From positions 1-6,408 of the forward strand of contig DVOV01000213.1 in the NCBI GenBank assembly GCA_018713375.1: a stretch of DNA of 6,408 nt. The letters run 5' to 3'. The DNA is from Candidatus Scatomorpha stercorigallinarum (GTDB lineage: Bacteria > Bacillota_A > Clostridia > Oscillospirales > Oscillospiraceae). A program made the translations under genes and the position numbers. Shown piece after piece: positions 1 to 6,384 of the stretch; the first letter of the stretch is position 1; each line of letters opens with the position of its first letter. The notes beneath the pieces were generated by a model. The model had not been told where the DNA came from, ran no database searches, and saw only the letters and a list, made by a program, of their open reading frames with translations.

Positions 1-41
1 GTTTCTTTTTGACAAGACAAAAAGAAACCTCTCAGAAATGG
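1..41 (-). repeat. Left copy of a palindromic intergenic repeat, cut by the window edge
   Basis: Bases 1-11 (GTTTCTTTTTG) are the exact reverse complement of 18-28 (CAAAAAGAAAC), leaving a 6-base loop at 12-17, so the window opens inside a palindrome with 11-bp arms. Bases 14-37 are an exact 24-base reverse complement of 6385-6408 at the other end of the window. The palindrome probably continues to the left as TTCTGAGAG, giving arms of about 20 bp, but that part lies outside the window. It sits 3' of the permease gene. Function unknown: it could be a dispersed intergenic repeat or a processing or termination element. It is not a canonical intrinsic terminator, because the T-run lies in the 5' arm and not after the stem. 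Confidence 0.8.
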
Positions 42-44
42 GTC

Positions 45-65
45 GCAGGGACTTAAAGTCCCTGC
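45..65 (-). repeat. GCAGGG/CCCTGC hairpin of the left composite repeat
   Basis: The arms GCAGGGACT (45-53) and AGTCCCTGC (57-65) are perfect reverse complements of 9 bp around a 3-base loop. A 7-base linker (38-44) separates it from the 24-base repeat. The same layout of hairpin, 7-base linker and 24-mer occurs at 6361-6408 with a different stem core. It lies about 50 bases past the permease stop codon, so it may fold at the 3' end of the ABC operon transcript. No T-run follows it directly in the direction of transcription, so calling it a terminator would be speculative. Confidence 0.75.
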
Positions 66-73
66 ATCCCCTC

Positions 74-116
74 CCTGCGGGCGGGCCGCAGGCAAATGCC
101 CCCGGCCGCCGGCCGG
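74..116 (-). terminator. Two GC-rich hairpins just past the permease stop; possible 3' end structure
   Basis: Two perfect inverted repeats follow the permease stop codon. CCGGCC (102-107) and GGCCGG (111-116) form a 6-bp stem with a 3-base loop, directly next to the stop. CCTGCGG (74-80) and CCGCAGG (86-92) form a 7-bp stem with a 5-base loop. With the hairpin at 45-65 they make three stems in a row. None is followed at once by a U-tract, so they may stabilise the 3' end or pause polymerase instead of acting as a classical intrinsic terminator. The pairing is visible in the sequence; the role is inference. Confidence 0.4.
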
Positions 117-2090
117 TCAATTTTCCGCCTGGGCGGCTTCGTAGGCCCTTCTCACGCTCATGGGGTATATGCCGTGCTCGTGCAGCCAGTTGAGGGTGCG
201 GCTGGAATCGCGGCTGAGGTCGATGTAAAAACTCTGGAAGCGCTCCTCCGCGCCGGGCGTGCGCAGGCGCTCGTAGCAGTCGATGTAGATGCTGCAATCG
301 TACTGCCGCCGGCTGTACTTCTCGTCCTCGATGAGTCCCACGGCGCCGATGGCGCCCTCGGCCATATCTGGCAGGATGCAGTCGTAATATAGCTCGTGCG
401 CGTCCCAGGCCGTGAGCTCAACGCTGTAGTTGCCGTCGTTCAGCGGGTAGTAGCCGGAGTTGACGGAGGCGTAGGTGATGTTCTCCAGCGTCACGGGGAA
501 GTCCGTGGCGTTGCGCGTCTCGATGCCCTCCTGCGTGTTCAGCAGCTCCTCCAGCGCGCGGATGTCGCGGCTCTCGCCGCGCGCGGCCAGATCGTAATAA
601 CGCACCAGCTTTCCGCCGTCCGTTAGCTCATACTCAAAGCGCACGCCGACACGGCTGAGGGGGTCGGCCCATGGGTCGTCCTCCGCGCCGCCGTAGGCGA
701 GGTCGCTGGCCGAGACCTGGGTCGTAGCGGTAGCCGGGGAGGGGAATAGCGTGCCGGCGTTGTAGTCGTTCATGTCCCGCTCATGCCCGTCCTGGTTGGC
801 GATGAGCGCGCTGTGCAGCTCCATCGCCTGGTCGATGCCGCCGCCGCTGGTGAAGCGGGCAGGGTTGCCGCCGTAGGAGGTGTCCACGCTCACGGCGGCG
901 ACCTCCCCGCGCGCGGGGATGCGCGTCTCATAGCCGAAGAAGCCCGTCTCACAGGCCACGACGAACAGCGCGGAGCAGAGGCACACGGCGGCGAAGCCGA
1001 TGTAGCGCCGCGCGCCGGAAAAGACCTGGAAGCTCTTTTTTATCAGCATCTCGGCGGCAAAATAGCCGATGAACGCGCCGACGCACATGAATATGGCCAG
1101 CTGCGCGGCGTAGGCGGCCGTGCCGTAGCGAACGGTGGAAGAGACGATGCCGAAGAGCAGGTAGCCCAGCCCAAACGCGCCGGCCACCGAGAGCAGGTAC
1201 TTGAAAATGGGCTTCAGCCACGCCACGGCCACCGCGTCGCCCGCCGTCTCCAGCCGCCGGCGGCGGTAGAGCAGCAGCGCCAGCACCAGCAGGACCAGCC
1301 CCGCGGCGGCGTAGGCAAGCGCGGCCGTCCAGCCCTGGAACTCATAACCGGTGAGGCGGGAAAGCCCGTCTGCGTCCGCTTCATATACCGGCAAACTGAC
1401 GAGCGAGCGCCGCAGGCCGGTGATGGGCGAGAGCAGCGACACCACGCCGCCGCCCTCATGGCTGTAGCCATAGACGAAGGTGGTGAGCAGGCCGGTGACG
1501 ACACCCTCCGCAAACCAGGCGGCGACGTTGACGGCCACGGCCAGCAGGGGCAGGACGACCAGGTTGCCCGTCAGCTGCGCGCAGAAGGCGCAGATGCCGA
1601 AAAAGGCCACGCACTCCAGCGAGACGGCGCCCAGCCAGGTCATGATGGGCCAGAGCAGCAGCTCGCCGCAGAGGGCCTCCGCCGCCAGCGCCGCGGCGGC
1701 CACCAGCACATTTGCCGCCAGCAGCGGCAGCAGCCCCGCCAGCGCCAGGGAGCAGAAGGCCGCTTCGCGCCTGATGGGCAGCGCGCCGTAGGCCGCGGCG
1801 GCGCGCGATGAGTAGAGGTGGCTGAACACGGCCATGGCCGCCACGCAGCAGGCTCCGAATACGAACACCGGCACCCACGCGGATGTGGCGGCGTCCAGCG
1901 GGCGGCCCGCGATGACGTACAGCACGGCCGAGGCCGGGTCCTCCATGCGCAGGCTGCGCACGAGCGCCCCGCCGATGCCGGCGGGGAAGGCCAGCAGCCA
2001 CACGAAGGCGTAGAGGAACCACACCGGCCAGAAGCGGACTATGGTCTTTTTGAAGAGCGTGGCGTTAAAGAGCGAAGTCCTTGACCGCAT
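117..2090 (-). CDS. Large ABC transporter permease with C-terminal extracytoplasmic domain
   Basis: Membrane partner of the ATPase encoded just upstream; presumably exports or removes a substrate at the cell envelope. The 657 residues show about nine hydrophobic segments near 20-42, 71-91, 111-139, 150-172, 176-204, 253-275, 293-316, 326-346 and 362-381. Basic clusters (R97/R98, RRRR at 276-279, K351/K352, R361/R362) fall in loops that would be cytoplasmic, which fits an N-in, C-out topology. Residues from about 382 to 657 form a soluble tail rich in Tyr and acidic residues, predicted outside. The N-terminus (TSLFNATLFKKTIVRFWPVW) looks like permeases of GntR-linked ABC modules in Clostridia; I recall a Pfam DUF6449 label for such tails but could not check it. 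The ATG start has GGAGG 8 bases upstream (2099-2103) and lies inside the ATPase gene, with a 26-base overlap, so translation is probably coupled. Substrate unknown. Confidence 0.85.
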   Translation of the reverse strand: MRSRTSLFNATLFKKTIVRFWPVWFLYAFVWLLAFPAGIGGALVRSLRMEDPASAVLYVIAGRPLDAATSAWVPVFVFGACCVAAMAVFSHLYSSRAAAAYGALPIRREAAFCSLALAGLLPLLAANVLVAAAALAAEALCGELLLWPIMTWLGAVSLECVAFFGICAFCAQLTGNLVVLPLLAVAVNVAAWFAEGVVTGLLTTFVYGYSHEGGGVVSLLSPITGLRRSLVSLPVYEADADGLSRLTGYEFQGWTAALAYAAAGLVLLVLALLLYRRRRLETAGDAVAVAWLKPIFKYLLSVAGAFGLGYLLFGIVSSTVRYGTAAYAAQLAIFMCVGAFIGYFAAEMLIKKSFQVFSGARRYIGFAAVCLCSALFVVACETGFFGYETRIPARGEVAAVSVDTSYGGNPARFTSGGGIDQAMELHSALIANQDGHERDMNDYNAGTLFPSPATATTQVSASDLAYGGAEDDPWADPLSRVGVRFEYELTDGGKLVRYYDLAARGESRDIRALEELLNTQEGIETRNATDFPVTLENITYASVNSGYYPLNDGNYSVELTAWDAHELYYDCILPDMAEGAIGAVGLIEDEKYSRRQYDCSIYIDCYERLRTPGAEERFQSFYIDLSRDSSRTLNWLHEHGIYPMSVRRAYEAAQAEN

Positions 2091-2958
2091 AGTCGTCGCC
2101 TCCCAGTTCGTAGATGAATATCTCCTCCAGCGTCAGCGGCACGGAGTCCATGAAAACGGGCTCCAGCGCGGCCAGACGGCCCTCGGTCTCCTCGCTCGAG
2201 CCGCGGACGATGAGCGTTTTCAGCCGCCCGGGGCCGGAGCAGTGCAGCACGTCCAGGTCCGGCGGCAGCACCACGCCCTGCGGCAGGGCAATCTGTATCT
2301 TGCATATGCTGTCCTGCAGGTCGGAGAGCCCGCGCTCCAGCAGCAGCTTGCCGCGCGATATCATGCCCACGCGGTCGCACACGTCCTCCAGCTCGCGCAG
2401 GTTGTGCGAGGAGATGAGGACGGTGAGGCCGTTTTCGGCCACGTCCTGCATGATGATGGCCCACACCTGGCGGCGCATGACGGGGTCCAGCCCGTCCACG
2501 GGCTCGTCGAGTATCAGCACCTGCGGCCGCAGGGAGACGGCCAGCCAGAAGGCGGCCTGCTTCTGCATCCCGCGGGAGAGGCGGCGGATGGGCCGCCTGG
2601 GGTCGATGTCGAACACCCGGCCCAGCCGCTCGAAACGCGCGCTGTCAAAGCTGCGGTAGATCCCGCGGTAAAAGCGCATCATGTCCTGCACGCAGGCCTG
2701 GGGGAAGTAGAAGACGTCGTCCGGGATATAGGCCAGGCGCGCCTTGGCCGCGGCGTTTTCAAAAACGCCCTCGCCGTCGACGAGCACCTCGCCGCTGTCC
2801 GCGCGCAGTATGCCGGCGATGTGCTTGATGGCCGTGGTCTTGCCCGCGCCGTTGGGTCCCACCAGCCCATAGACGGAGCCGCGCGGGACGTGCAGGCTGA
2901 GCCCGTCCAGCGCGCGGAAGCCGTCGAAGCTTTTAACGACCTCTTTCAGTTCGATCAT
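2065..2958 (-). CDS. ABC transporter ATP-binding protein, YtrB/BcrA-like
   Basis: Cytoplasmic ATPase that powers the permease encoded downstream. The 297 residues contain the ABC motifs in order: Walker A GPNGAGKT (34-41), a Q-loop region reading AYIPDD (about 76-81) in which Asp replaces the usual Gln, signature LSRGMQ (127-132), Walker B VLILDEP (147-153) with catalytic Glu152, D-loop GLDP (156-159), and H-loop His185 in LISSHN. The C-terminal extension of about 90 residues ends in the LTLEEIFIYELG pattern typical of exporters with ABC-2-type permeases. ATG start: its first bases overlap the regulator's stop codon as ATGA, and GGAGG (2969-2973) lies 10 bases upstream. The position between a GntR regulator and a permease matches ytr-like modules of Firmicutes, which are linked to cell-envelope antibiotic stress in Bacillus. 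The substrate here is unknown. Confidence 0.93.
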   Translation of the reverse strand: MIELKEVVKSFDGFRALDGLSLHVPRGSVYGLVGPNGAGKTTAIKHIAGILRADSGEVLVDGEGVFENAAAKARLAYIPDDVFYFPQACVQDMMRFYRGIYRSFDSARFERLGRVFDIDPRRPIRRLSRGMQKQAAFWLAVSLRPQVLILDEPVDGLDPVMRRQVWAIIMQDVAENGLTVLISSHNLRELEDVCDRVGMISRGKLLLERGLSDLQDSICKIQIALPQGVVLPPDLDVLHCSGPGRLKTLIVRGSSEETEGRLAALEPVFMDSVPLTLEEIFIYELGGDDYAVKDFAL

Positions 2959-3332
2959 GCCTGGGCGGCCTCCTTCCCTTCGCTTATCCGTTCGCAGAGC
3001 TCCTCGGGCGTCACGCCCAGGTACAGCAGCTCCGTCACCGCCTCGTCAAAGCGGCGCAGCAGCTCGCGCGCGCGGCCGGAATCCACCGCGCCCCGGGGGC
3101 GGGCAAAGCTGCCCCTGCCGGGGATGGAGTTGATATAGCCCTCCGCCTCCAGCTCGCGGTAGGCCCGCTGGATGGTGTTGGGGTTTATGACCAGCTGCCC
3201 CGCCAGCTCGCGCACGGAGGGCAGCTTTTCCTCCGGCGAGAGCGCGCCGGAGATGATGAGCCGGCGGAAGGCGTCCTTCACCTGCTCATAGATGGGGCGG
3301 GGATCCCGTAGATTAATGGATATCATCGCCAA
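2955..3332 (-). CDS. GntR-family transcriptional regulator, YtrA subfamily
   Basis: Short DNA-binding regulator of 125 residues. A winged helix-turn-helix spans about residues 12-79, with hallmarks DPRPIYEQV (10-18), LPSVRELA (37-44), the recognition-helix region NPNTIQRAYRELE (50-62), and the wing GYINSIPGRGSF (65-76). The C-terminal tail is only about 45 residues, the size of the small dimerisation helices of YtrA-type proteins and too short for the effector domains of FadR or HutC types. It is the first gene of the ABC operon and overlaps the ATPase gene by 4 bases, so it probably controls its own operon through the inverted repeat at 3361-3385. The listed start is TTG, with GGAG 9 bases upstream; an ATG six bases in (3326) gives MISINLRDP, which looks more like family N-termini but would have a 15-base spacing. 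In-frame TGA codons lie just upstream, so no longer start is possible. Confidence 0.92.
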   Translation of the reverse strand: MAMISINLRDPRPIYEQVKDAFRRLIISGALSPEEKLPSVRELAGQLVINPNTIQRAYRELEAEGYINSIPGRGSFARPRGAVDSGRARELLRRFDEAVTELLYLGVTPEELCERISEGKEAAQA

Positions 3333-3341
3333 GTGTCATCA

Positions 3342-3345
3342 CTCC
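3342..3345 (-). promoter_or_regulatory. Ribosome-binding site of the GntR regulator
   Basis: On the minus strand the sequence reads GGAGTGATGACAC before the TTG at 3332. GGAG is 9 bases from the TTG and 15 bases from the alternative ATG at 3326. The spacing favours TTG, while codon preference and family N-termini favour ATG. The ATG inside GTGATGAC is in another frame that soon hits a stop. Confidence 0.55.
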
Positions 3346-3360
3346 ATCAGCAACATGCTT

Positions 3361-3385
3361 GCTGTACCAAAAGCTGTAATACAGC
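3361..3385. promoter_or_regulatory. Candidate operator for the YtrA-type regulator (GCTGTA-13-TACAGC)
   Basis: GCTGTA at 3361-3366 and TACAGC at 3380-3385 are perfect reverse complements 13 bases apart; the flanking T3360/A3386 extends the arms to 7 bp. A second GCTGTA at 3373-3378 forms a tight palindrome with the same right arm (GCTGTA, A, TACAGC). From memory, the Bacillus subtilis YtrA operator is an inverted repeat with hexamer arms ending in GTA/TAC and a 13-base spacer, so both the spacing and the inner bases agree. It lies at and just downstream of the predicted transcription start, where a bound repressor would block RNA polymerase. Binding by the neighbouring regulator is inference. 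Confidence 0.65.
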
Positions 3386-3389
3386 ATAA

Positions 3390-3418
3390 ATGATATAACG
3401 TTTTTGCCGCCTTGTCAA
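3390..3418 (-). promoter_or_regulatory. Sigma-70-type promoter of the regulator/ABC operon
   Basis: On the minus strand a perfect -35 box TTGACA (3413-3418) is followed by a 17-base spacer and the -10 box TATCAT (3390-3395, five of six consensus bases). Transcription would start near 3383, giving a leader of about 50 bases. The -35 box includes the TGA stop codon of mnmA (3415-3417), so gene and promoter overlap. The surrounding bases are much more AT-rich than the genes on either side. Confidence 0.85.
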
Positions 3419-4428
3419 GTGCCCGCGCCGCGCGCGATGACGCCGCCGGCGGCGAGCCGCCCGTCCGGCAGGTACACGGCCGCGGCCTGACCCGGCGTGG
3501 GCGCGCGCTGGGGCTCGTCGAAGGTGATGCCCAGCCGAGCGCCCTCCGCGCGGCAGACGGCGAGCGCGGCCGAGCGCGAGTGGCGTATCCGTGCCAGGCA
3601 GCGGAAGGGGCCGTCCGGGACGGCGTCCAGCTGCCAGCGCGCGTCCAGCGCCGTCACCTCGCGCTCATAGAGCCCGTCGCCGTCCGCGAGGGTGACGCTG
3701 TTTCGCTGCGGGTCGATGTCGGAGACGAACACCCGCCTGCCGGCGGCGAAGCCCAGCCCGCGCCGCTGGCCCAGCGTGTAGCGGTGTATGCCCCGGTGCT
3801 CGCCGACCACCCGGCCGCCGTAGATGAGCGGCCCCGGCCCCGGCGCGCCGCCGCGCCGCTCGATCCAGGCGGCGAAGTCTCCGTCCGGCACGAAGCAGAG
3901 CTCCATGCTGTCGTCCTTCTGCGCGCTGGGCAGGCCGAGCGCGGCGGCCAGCGCGCGCACCTCGCGCTTTTCATACCCGCCCAGCGGCAGCAGCAGCCTC
4001 CGCCGCTGCTCCGGCAGGATGCGGCAGAGCATGTAGCTCTGGTCGTTGGGCAGGCGGCCCATATAGAGCGCGCCGCCCTCCGCGCGGGCGTAGTGCCCGG
4101 TGGCGATGGCCTCCGCGCCCTGCCTGCCGGCGTATTCCAGCAGCAGCCGCAGCTTGACGGAGGGGTTGCACATGACGCAGGGGCTGGGCGTCTCCCCGCG
4201 GGCGTAGGCCGCGGCGAAGGGCGCACAGACGTACTTCTCCAGCTCCGCGCGCGCGTCGTATACCGCCAGCGGCAGGCCCAGGGCGTCCGCCGCGGCGCGC
4301 GCGGCGGCCTCCTCGCCGGAGCCTGTTTCCAGATAGAGGCAGAGCACCTCCCAGCCTGCTTCGCGCAGCAGCGCGGCGGCAACGGAGCTGTCCACCCCGC
4401 CGGAAAAGCCCAGGACAACGCGCCTCAT
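3415..4428 (-). CDS. mnmA: tRNA-specific 2-thiouridylase MnmA
   Basis: Cytoplasmic enzyme that uses ATP and a relayed persulfide sulfur to make 2-thiouridine at wobble U34 of tRNA Lys, Glu and Gln. The 337 residues carry the PP-loop SGGVDS (9-14), PSPCVMCN (81-88) with the presumed catalytic Cys87, GHYAR (111-115), DQSYML (129-134), KDDSMELCF (171-179) with the second redox cysteine Cys178, [10 protein letters not shown] in the central domain, and a C-terminal barrel with [11 protein letters not shown] near the end. It is somewhat shorter than typical MnmA (about 360). The segment after the second strand ([12 protein letters not shown]) lacks the longer acidic stretch seen in E. coli-type proteins. 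The ATG start overlaps the mnmG stop as ATGA, and AGGAGG (4437-4442) lies 8 bases upstream, so translation is probably coupled to mnmG. No terminator is visible after it, so some read-through into the ABC operon is possible. Confidence 0.95.
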   Translation of the reverse strand: MRRVVLGFSGGVDSSVAAALLREAGWEVLCLYLETGSGEEAAARAAADALGLPLAVYDARAELEKYVCAPFAAAYARGETPSPCVMCNPSVKLRLLLEYAGRQGAEAIATGHYARAEGGALYMGRLPNDQSYMLCRILPEQRRRLLLPLGGYEKREVRALAAALGLPSAQKDDSMELCFVPDGDFAAWIERRGGAPGPGPLIYGGRVVGEHRGIHRYTLGQRRGLGFAAGRRVFVSDIDPQRNSVTLADGDGLYEREVTALDARWQLDAVPDGPFRCLARIRHSRSAALAVCRAEGARLGITFDEPQRAPTPGQAAAVYLPDGRLAAGGVIARGAGT

Positions 4429-6302
4429 CGCCCGTCCCTCCTCAGATAGACCATCAGCGCGGCCATGTCGGCGGGGGAGACGCCGGATATGCGCCCCGCG
4501 CGGCCAAAGCTCTCGGGCCGCACGGCGGAGAGCTTCTGCCGGGCCTCCGTGCGCAGCCCCGGGACGGCGAAATAGTCGATGTCCGGCGGCAGCCGGCGCT
4601 CTTCCAGGCGCGCGAACTCATCCACCTGCTTCAGCTGGCGGCGGATGTAGCCGGCGTATTTGAGCCGTATCTCCACCTGCCTGCGCACGGCGCCCGGCAG
4701 CTGCGGCCGGCCGGGGTCAAAGGGCGCGAGCAGCTCATAGCCCACGCGCGGCCGGCGGATGAGCGAGGCCAGGCTGGCGCCGCTCTCCGGCGCCGTCTCG
4801 CCCACGGAGGCGAGCGCGGCGGCCAGCTCCGCCGATGGCGCGGCGTGCGTGCGCTCCAGCCGCGCCATCTCCGACTCCACGGCGGCGTATTTTGCCTGCA
4901 CGGCTTCGTAGCGCTCGCGGCTCACGAGCCCCAGGGCGTAGCCGTAGCCGGTCAGGCGCTCGTCGGCGTTGTCCTGCCGCAGTATCAGACGGTATTCGCT
5001 GCGCGAGGTCATCATGCGGTAGGGCTCGTTGGTGCCGCGCGTCACCAGGTCGTCGATGAGCGCGCCTATATAGGCCTCGCTGCGCCGCAGCACGAATGGC
5101 TCTCTGCCCTGTATCTTCAGCGCGGCGTTCACGCCGGCCATGAAGCCCTGCACGGCGGCCTCCTCATAGCCGCTCGAGCCGTTGAACTGCCCCGCGCCGT
5201 AGAGGCCGGGGACCTTTTTCGTCTCCAGCGTGGGCAGCAGTTCCAGCGGGTCCACGCAGTCGTATTCGATGGCGTAGGCCGCGCGGGTGATCTCCGCGTG
5301 TTCCAGCCCGGGGATGGTGTGCAGCATCTCCACCTGCACCTCCTCCGGCATGGAGCTGGAAAAGCCCTGGATATAGAGCTCCTGCGTGTCCAGGCCCATG
5401 GGCTCGACGAAGAGCTGGTGGCGCTGTTTTTCGGGGAAGGTCATCACCTTGGTCTCGATGCTCGGGCAGTAGCGCGGCCCTGTGCCGGTGATGCTGCCCG
5501 AATAGAGCGGCGAGCGGTCGAGGTGCGCGCGGATGATGTCGTGCGTGCGCTCGTTGGTGTAGGTGAGGTAGCAGCGCGCGCGGTTCACGGGCGCGTCCGC
5601 GGTGGAGTAGGAGAAGCCCTCCGGCTCGGCGTCGCCCTCCTGCAGCTCCATGCGCGAGAAGTCCACGCTGCGGGCGTTCACGCGCGGCGGAGTGCCCGTT
5701 TTGAAGCGCCGCAGCGAAAGCCCCATCTCCGCCAGCCGCCCGGCGAGGGGGATGCTGGCCGCCAGCCCGTCCGGCCCGGAGTCCGCCTCCGCCTCGCCGG
5801 TGAAGGTGCGGCCGCGCAGGTAGGTGCCCGTGCAGACGATGGCCGCGCGGCAGCGCCAGCGCGCGCCGTTGCGCGTCACGACCGCCTCCACCGCGCCGTC
5901 GGGCCGCCGTTCCACGTCCACGATCTCGCCCTGTATTAGCCGCAATCCCTCCTGGCTCTCCAGCGCCAGCTTCATCACGGCCTGGTAGCGCCGGCGGTCG
6001 GCCTGCGCGCGCAGGGAGTACACCGCCGGCCCCTTGCCCAGGTTGAGCGTGCGGTATTGTATGCAGGATAAGTCCGCCGCGCGGCCCATTTCCCCGCCCA
6101 TGGCGTCCAGCTCGCGCACCAGGTGCGCCTTGCCCGCGCCGCCGATGGCCGGGTTGCAGGGCATGTTGCCCACACTGTCCAGATTTATGGCAAAACAGCA
6201 CACCGAGCAGCCCATCCGCGCCGCCGCCAGCGCCGCCTCGATCCCCGCATGCCCCGCGCCGATGACGGCGATATCACATTGTCCAGCCTCGTATATTTTC
6301 AT
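4425..6302 (-). CDS. mnmG: tRNA uridine-5-carboxymethylaminomethyl modification enzyme MnmG (GidA)
   Basis: FAD-dependent enzyme that, with the GTPase MnmE, adds the (carboxymethyl)aminomethyl group at C5 of wobble U34. The 625 residues fit the family length and show the N-terminal dinucleotide-binding motif GAGHAG (15-20), MPCNPAIGG (47-55), LNLGKGPAV (86-94) with RAQADR following, CTGTYLRG (157-164), KTGTPPRVN (201-209), [11 protein letters not shown] (275-285), a second glycine-rich block near [18 protein letters not shown], and the C-terminal signature [10 protein letters not shown] plus [18 protein letters not shown] that contacts MnmE/tRNA. The conserved cysteines are present (Cys49, Cys279). 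It is too long for the related TrmFO (about 435 residues). The ATG at 6302 is the only reasonable start, because the FAD fold begins within ten residues. mnmE, a frequent partner gene, is not in the window; mnmA is directly downstream. Confidence 0.97.
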   Translation of the reverse strand: MKIYEAGQCDIAVIGAGHAGIEAALAAARMGCSVCCFAINLDSVGNMPCNPAIGGAGKAHLVRELDAMGGEMGRAADLSCIQYRTLNLGKGPAVYSLRAQADRRRYQAVMKLALESQEGLRLIQGEIVDVERRPDGAVEAVVTRNGARWRCRAAIVCTGTYLRGRTFTGEAEADSGPDGLAASIPLAGRLAEMGLSLRRFKTGTPPRVNARSVDFSRMELQEGDAEPEGFSYSTADAPVNRARCYLTYTNERTHDIIRAHLDRSPLYSGSITGTGPRYCPSIETKVMTFPEKQRHQLFVEPMGLDTQELYIQGFSSSMPEEVQVEMLHTIPGLEHAEITRAAYAIEYDCVDPLELLPTLETKKVPGLYGAGQFNGSSGYEEAAVQGFMAGVNAALKIQGREPFVLRRSEAYIGALIDDLVTRGTNEPYRMMTSRSEYRLILRQDNADERLTGYGYALGLVSRERYEAVQAKYAAVESEMARLERTHAAPSAELAAALASVGETAPESGASLASLIRRPRVGYELLAPFDPGRPQLPGAVRRQVEIRLKYAGYIRRQLKQVDEFARLEERRLPPDIDYFAVPGLRTEARQKLSAVRPESFGRAGRISGVSPADMAALMVYLRRDGR

Positions 6303-6304
6303 AA

Positions 6305-6310
6305 CACCTT
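6305..6310 (-). promoter_or_regulatory. Weak, very close ribosome-binding site of mnmG
   Basis: The minus strand reads AAGGTG followed by TT and the ATG. The purine core AAGG is only 4 bases from the start codon, shorter than usual and weaker than the GGAGG sites of the other genes. It abuts the TATAAT box, so a transcript starting from that promoter would lack it. Confidence 0.4.
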
Positions 6311-6340
6311 ATTATAGCGCATAAGCGCGGGATTTGTCCA
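6311..6340 (-). promoter_or_regulatory. Sigma-70-type promoter of mnmG-mnmA
   Basis: On the minus strand TGGACA (6335-6340, five of six -35 bases) is followed by 18 bases and a perfect TATAAT (6311-6316). The predicted start of transcription is near 6304, only about two bases before the mnmG ATG, which would make the mRNA leaderless or nearly so. The 18-base spacer holds a GCGC/GCGC mini-hairpin (6317-6328). A promoter further upstream cannot be excluded. Confidence 0.6.
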
Positions 6341-6360
6341 TAGCGCTCCATACCACGCGA

Positions 6361-6377
6361 GCAGGGCGAGGCCCTGC
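6361..6377 (+). repeat. GCAGGG/CCCTGC hairpin of the right composite repeat
   Basis: GCAGGGC (6361-6367) pairs with GCCCTGC (6371-6377) around the 3-base loop GAG. It has the same outer six base pairs as the hairpin at 45-65 but a shorter, different core. A 7-base linker (6378-6384) separates it from the 24-base repeat, as in the left copy. It lies upstream of the mnmG promoter. Confidence 0.75.
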
Positions 6378-6384
6378 GGCCCAA

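Noticed and set aside
96..392. Short plus-strand frame over the permease 3' end
   Set aside because: Starts inside the hairpin region and runs antisense to the permease; no domain or ribosome-binding support.
783..1811. Open frame of 342 codons on the plus strand
   Set aside because: Lies wholly antisense to the permease gene. Its product is rich in Arg, Gly, Gln and Ala without any domain, as expected from GC-rich codon bias.
2041..3138. Open frame of 365 codons on the plus strand
   Set aside because: Antisense to the clear ABC ATPase and regulator genes; no recognisable motif.
117..3332. BceAB-type detoxification module
   Set aside because: Regulation is by a GntR protein with no two-component system nearby, and the permease has its large domain at the C-terminus instead of between helices.
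3412..4449. Open frame of 345 codons on the plus strand
   Set aside because: Antisense to mnmA along its full length; low-complexity product and no family features.
4845..5939. Open frame of 364 codons on the plus strand
   Set aside because: Antisense to mnmG, which has full-length family motifs; the product is His- and Ala-rich noise.
5164..6201. Alternative minus-strand frame of 345 codons inside mnmG
   Set aside because: Overlaps mnmG in another frame and encodes an Arg/Gly/His-rich low-complexity sequence.
4425..6302. TrmFO (folate-dependent tRNA methyltransferase) instead of MnmG
   Set aside because: At 625 residues with the MnmG C-terminal signature it is about 190 residues too long for TrmFO.
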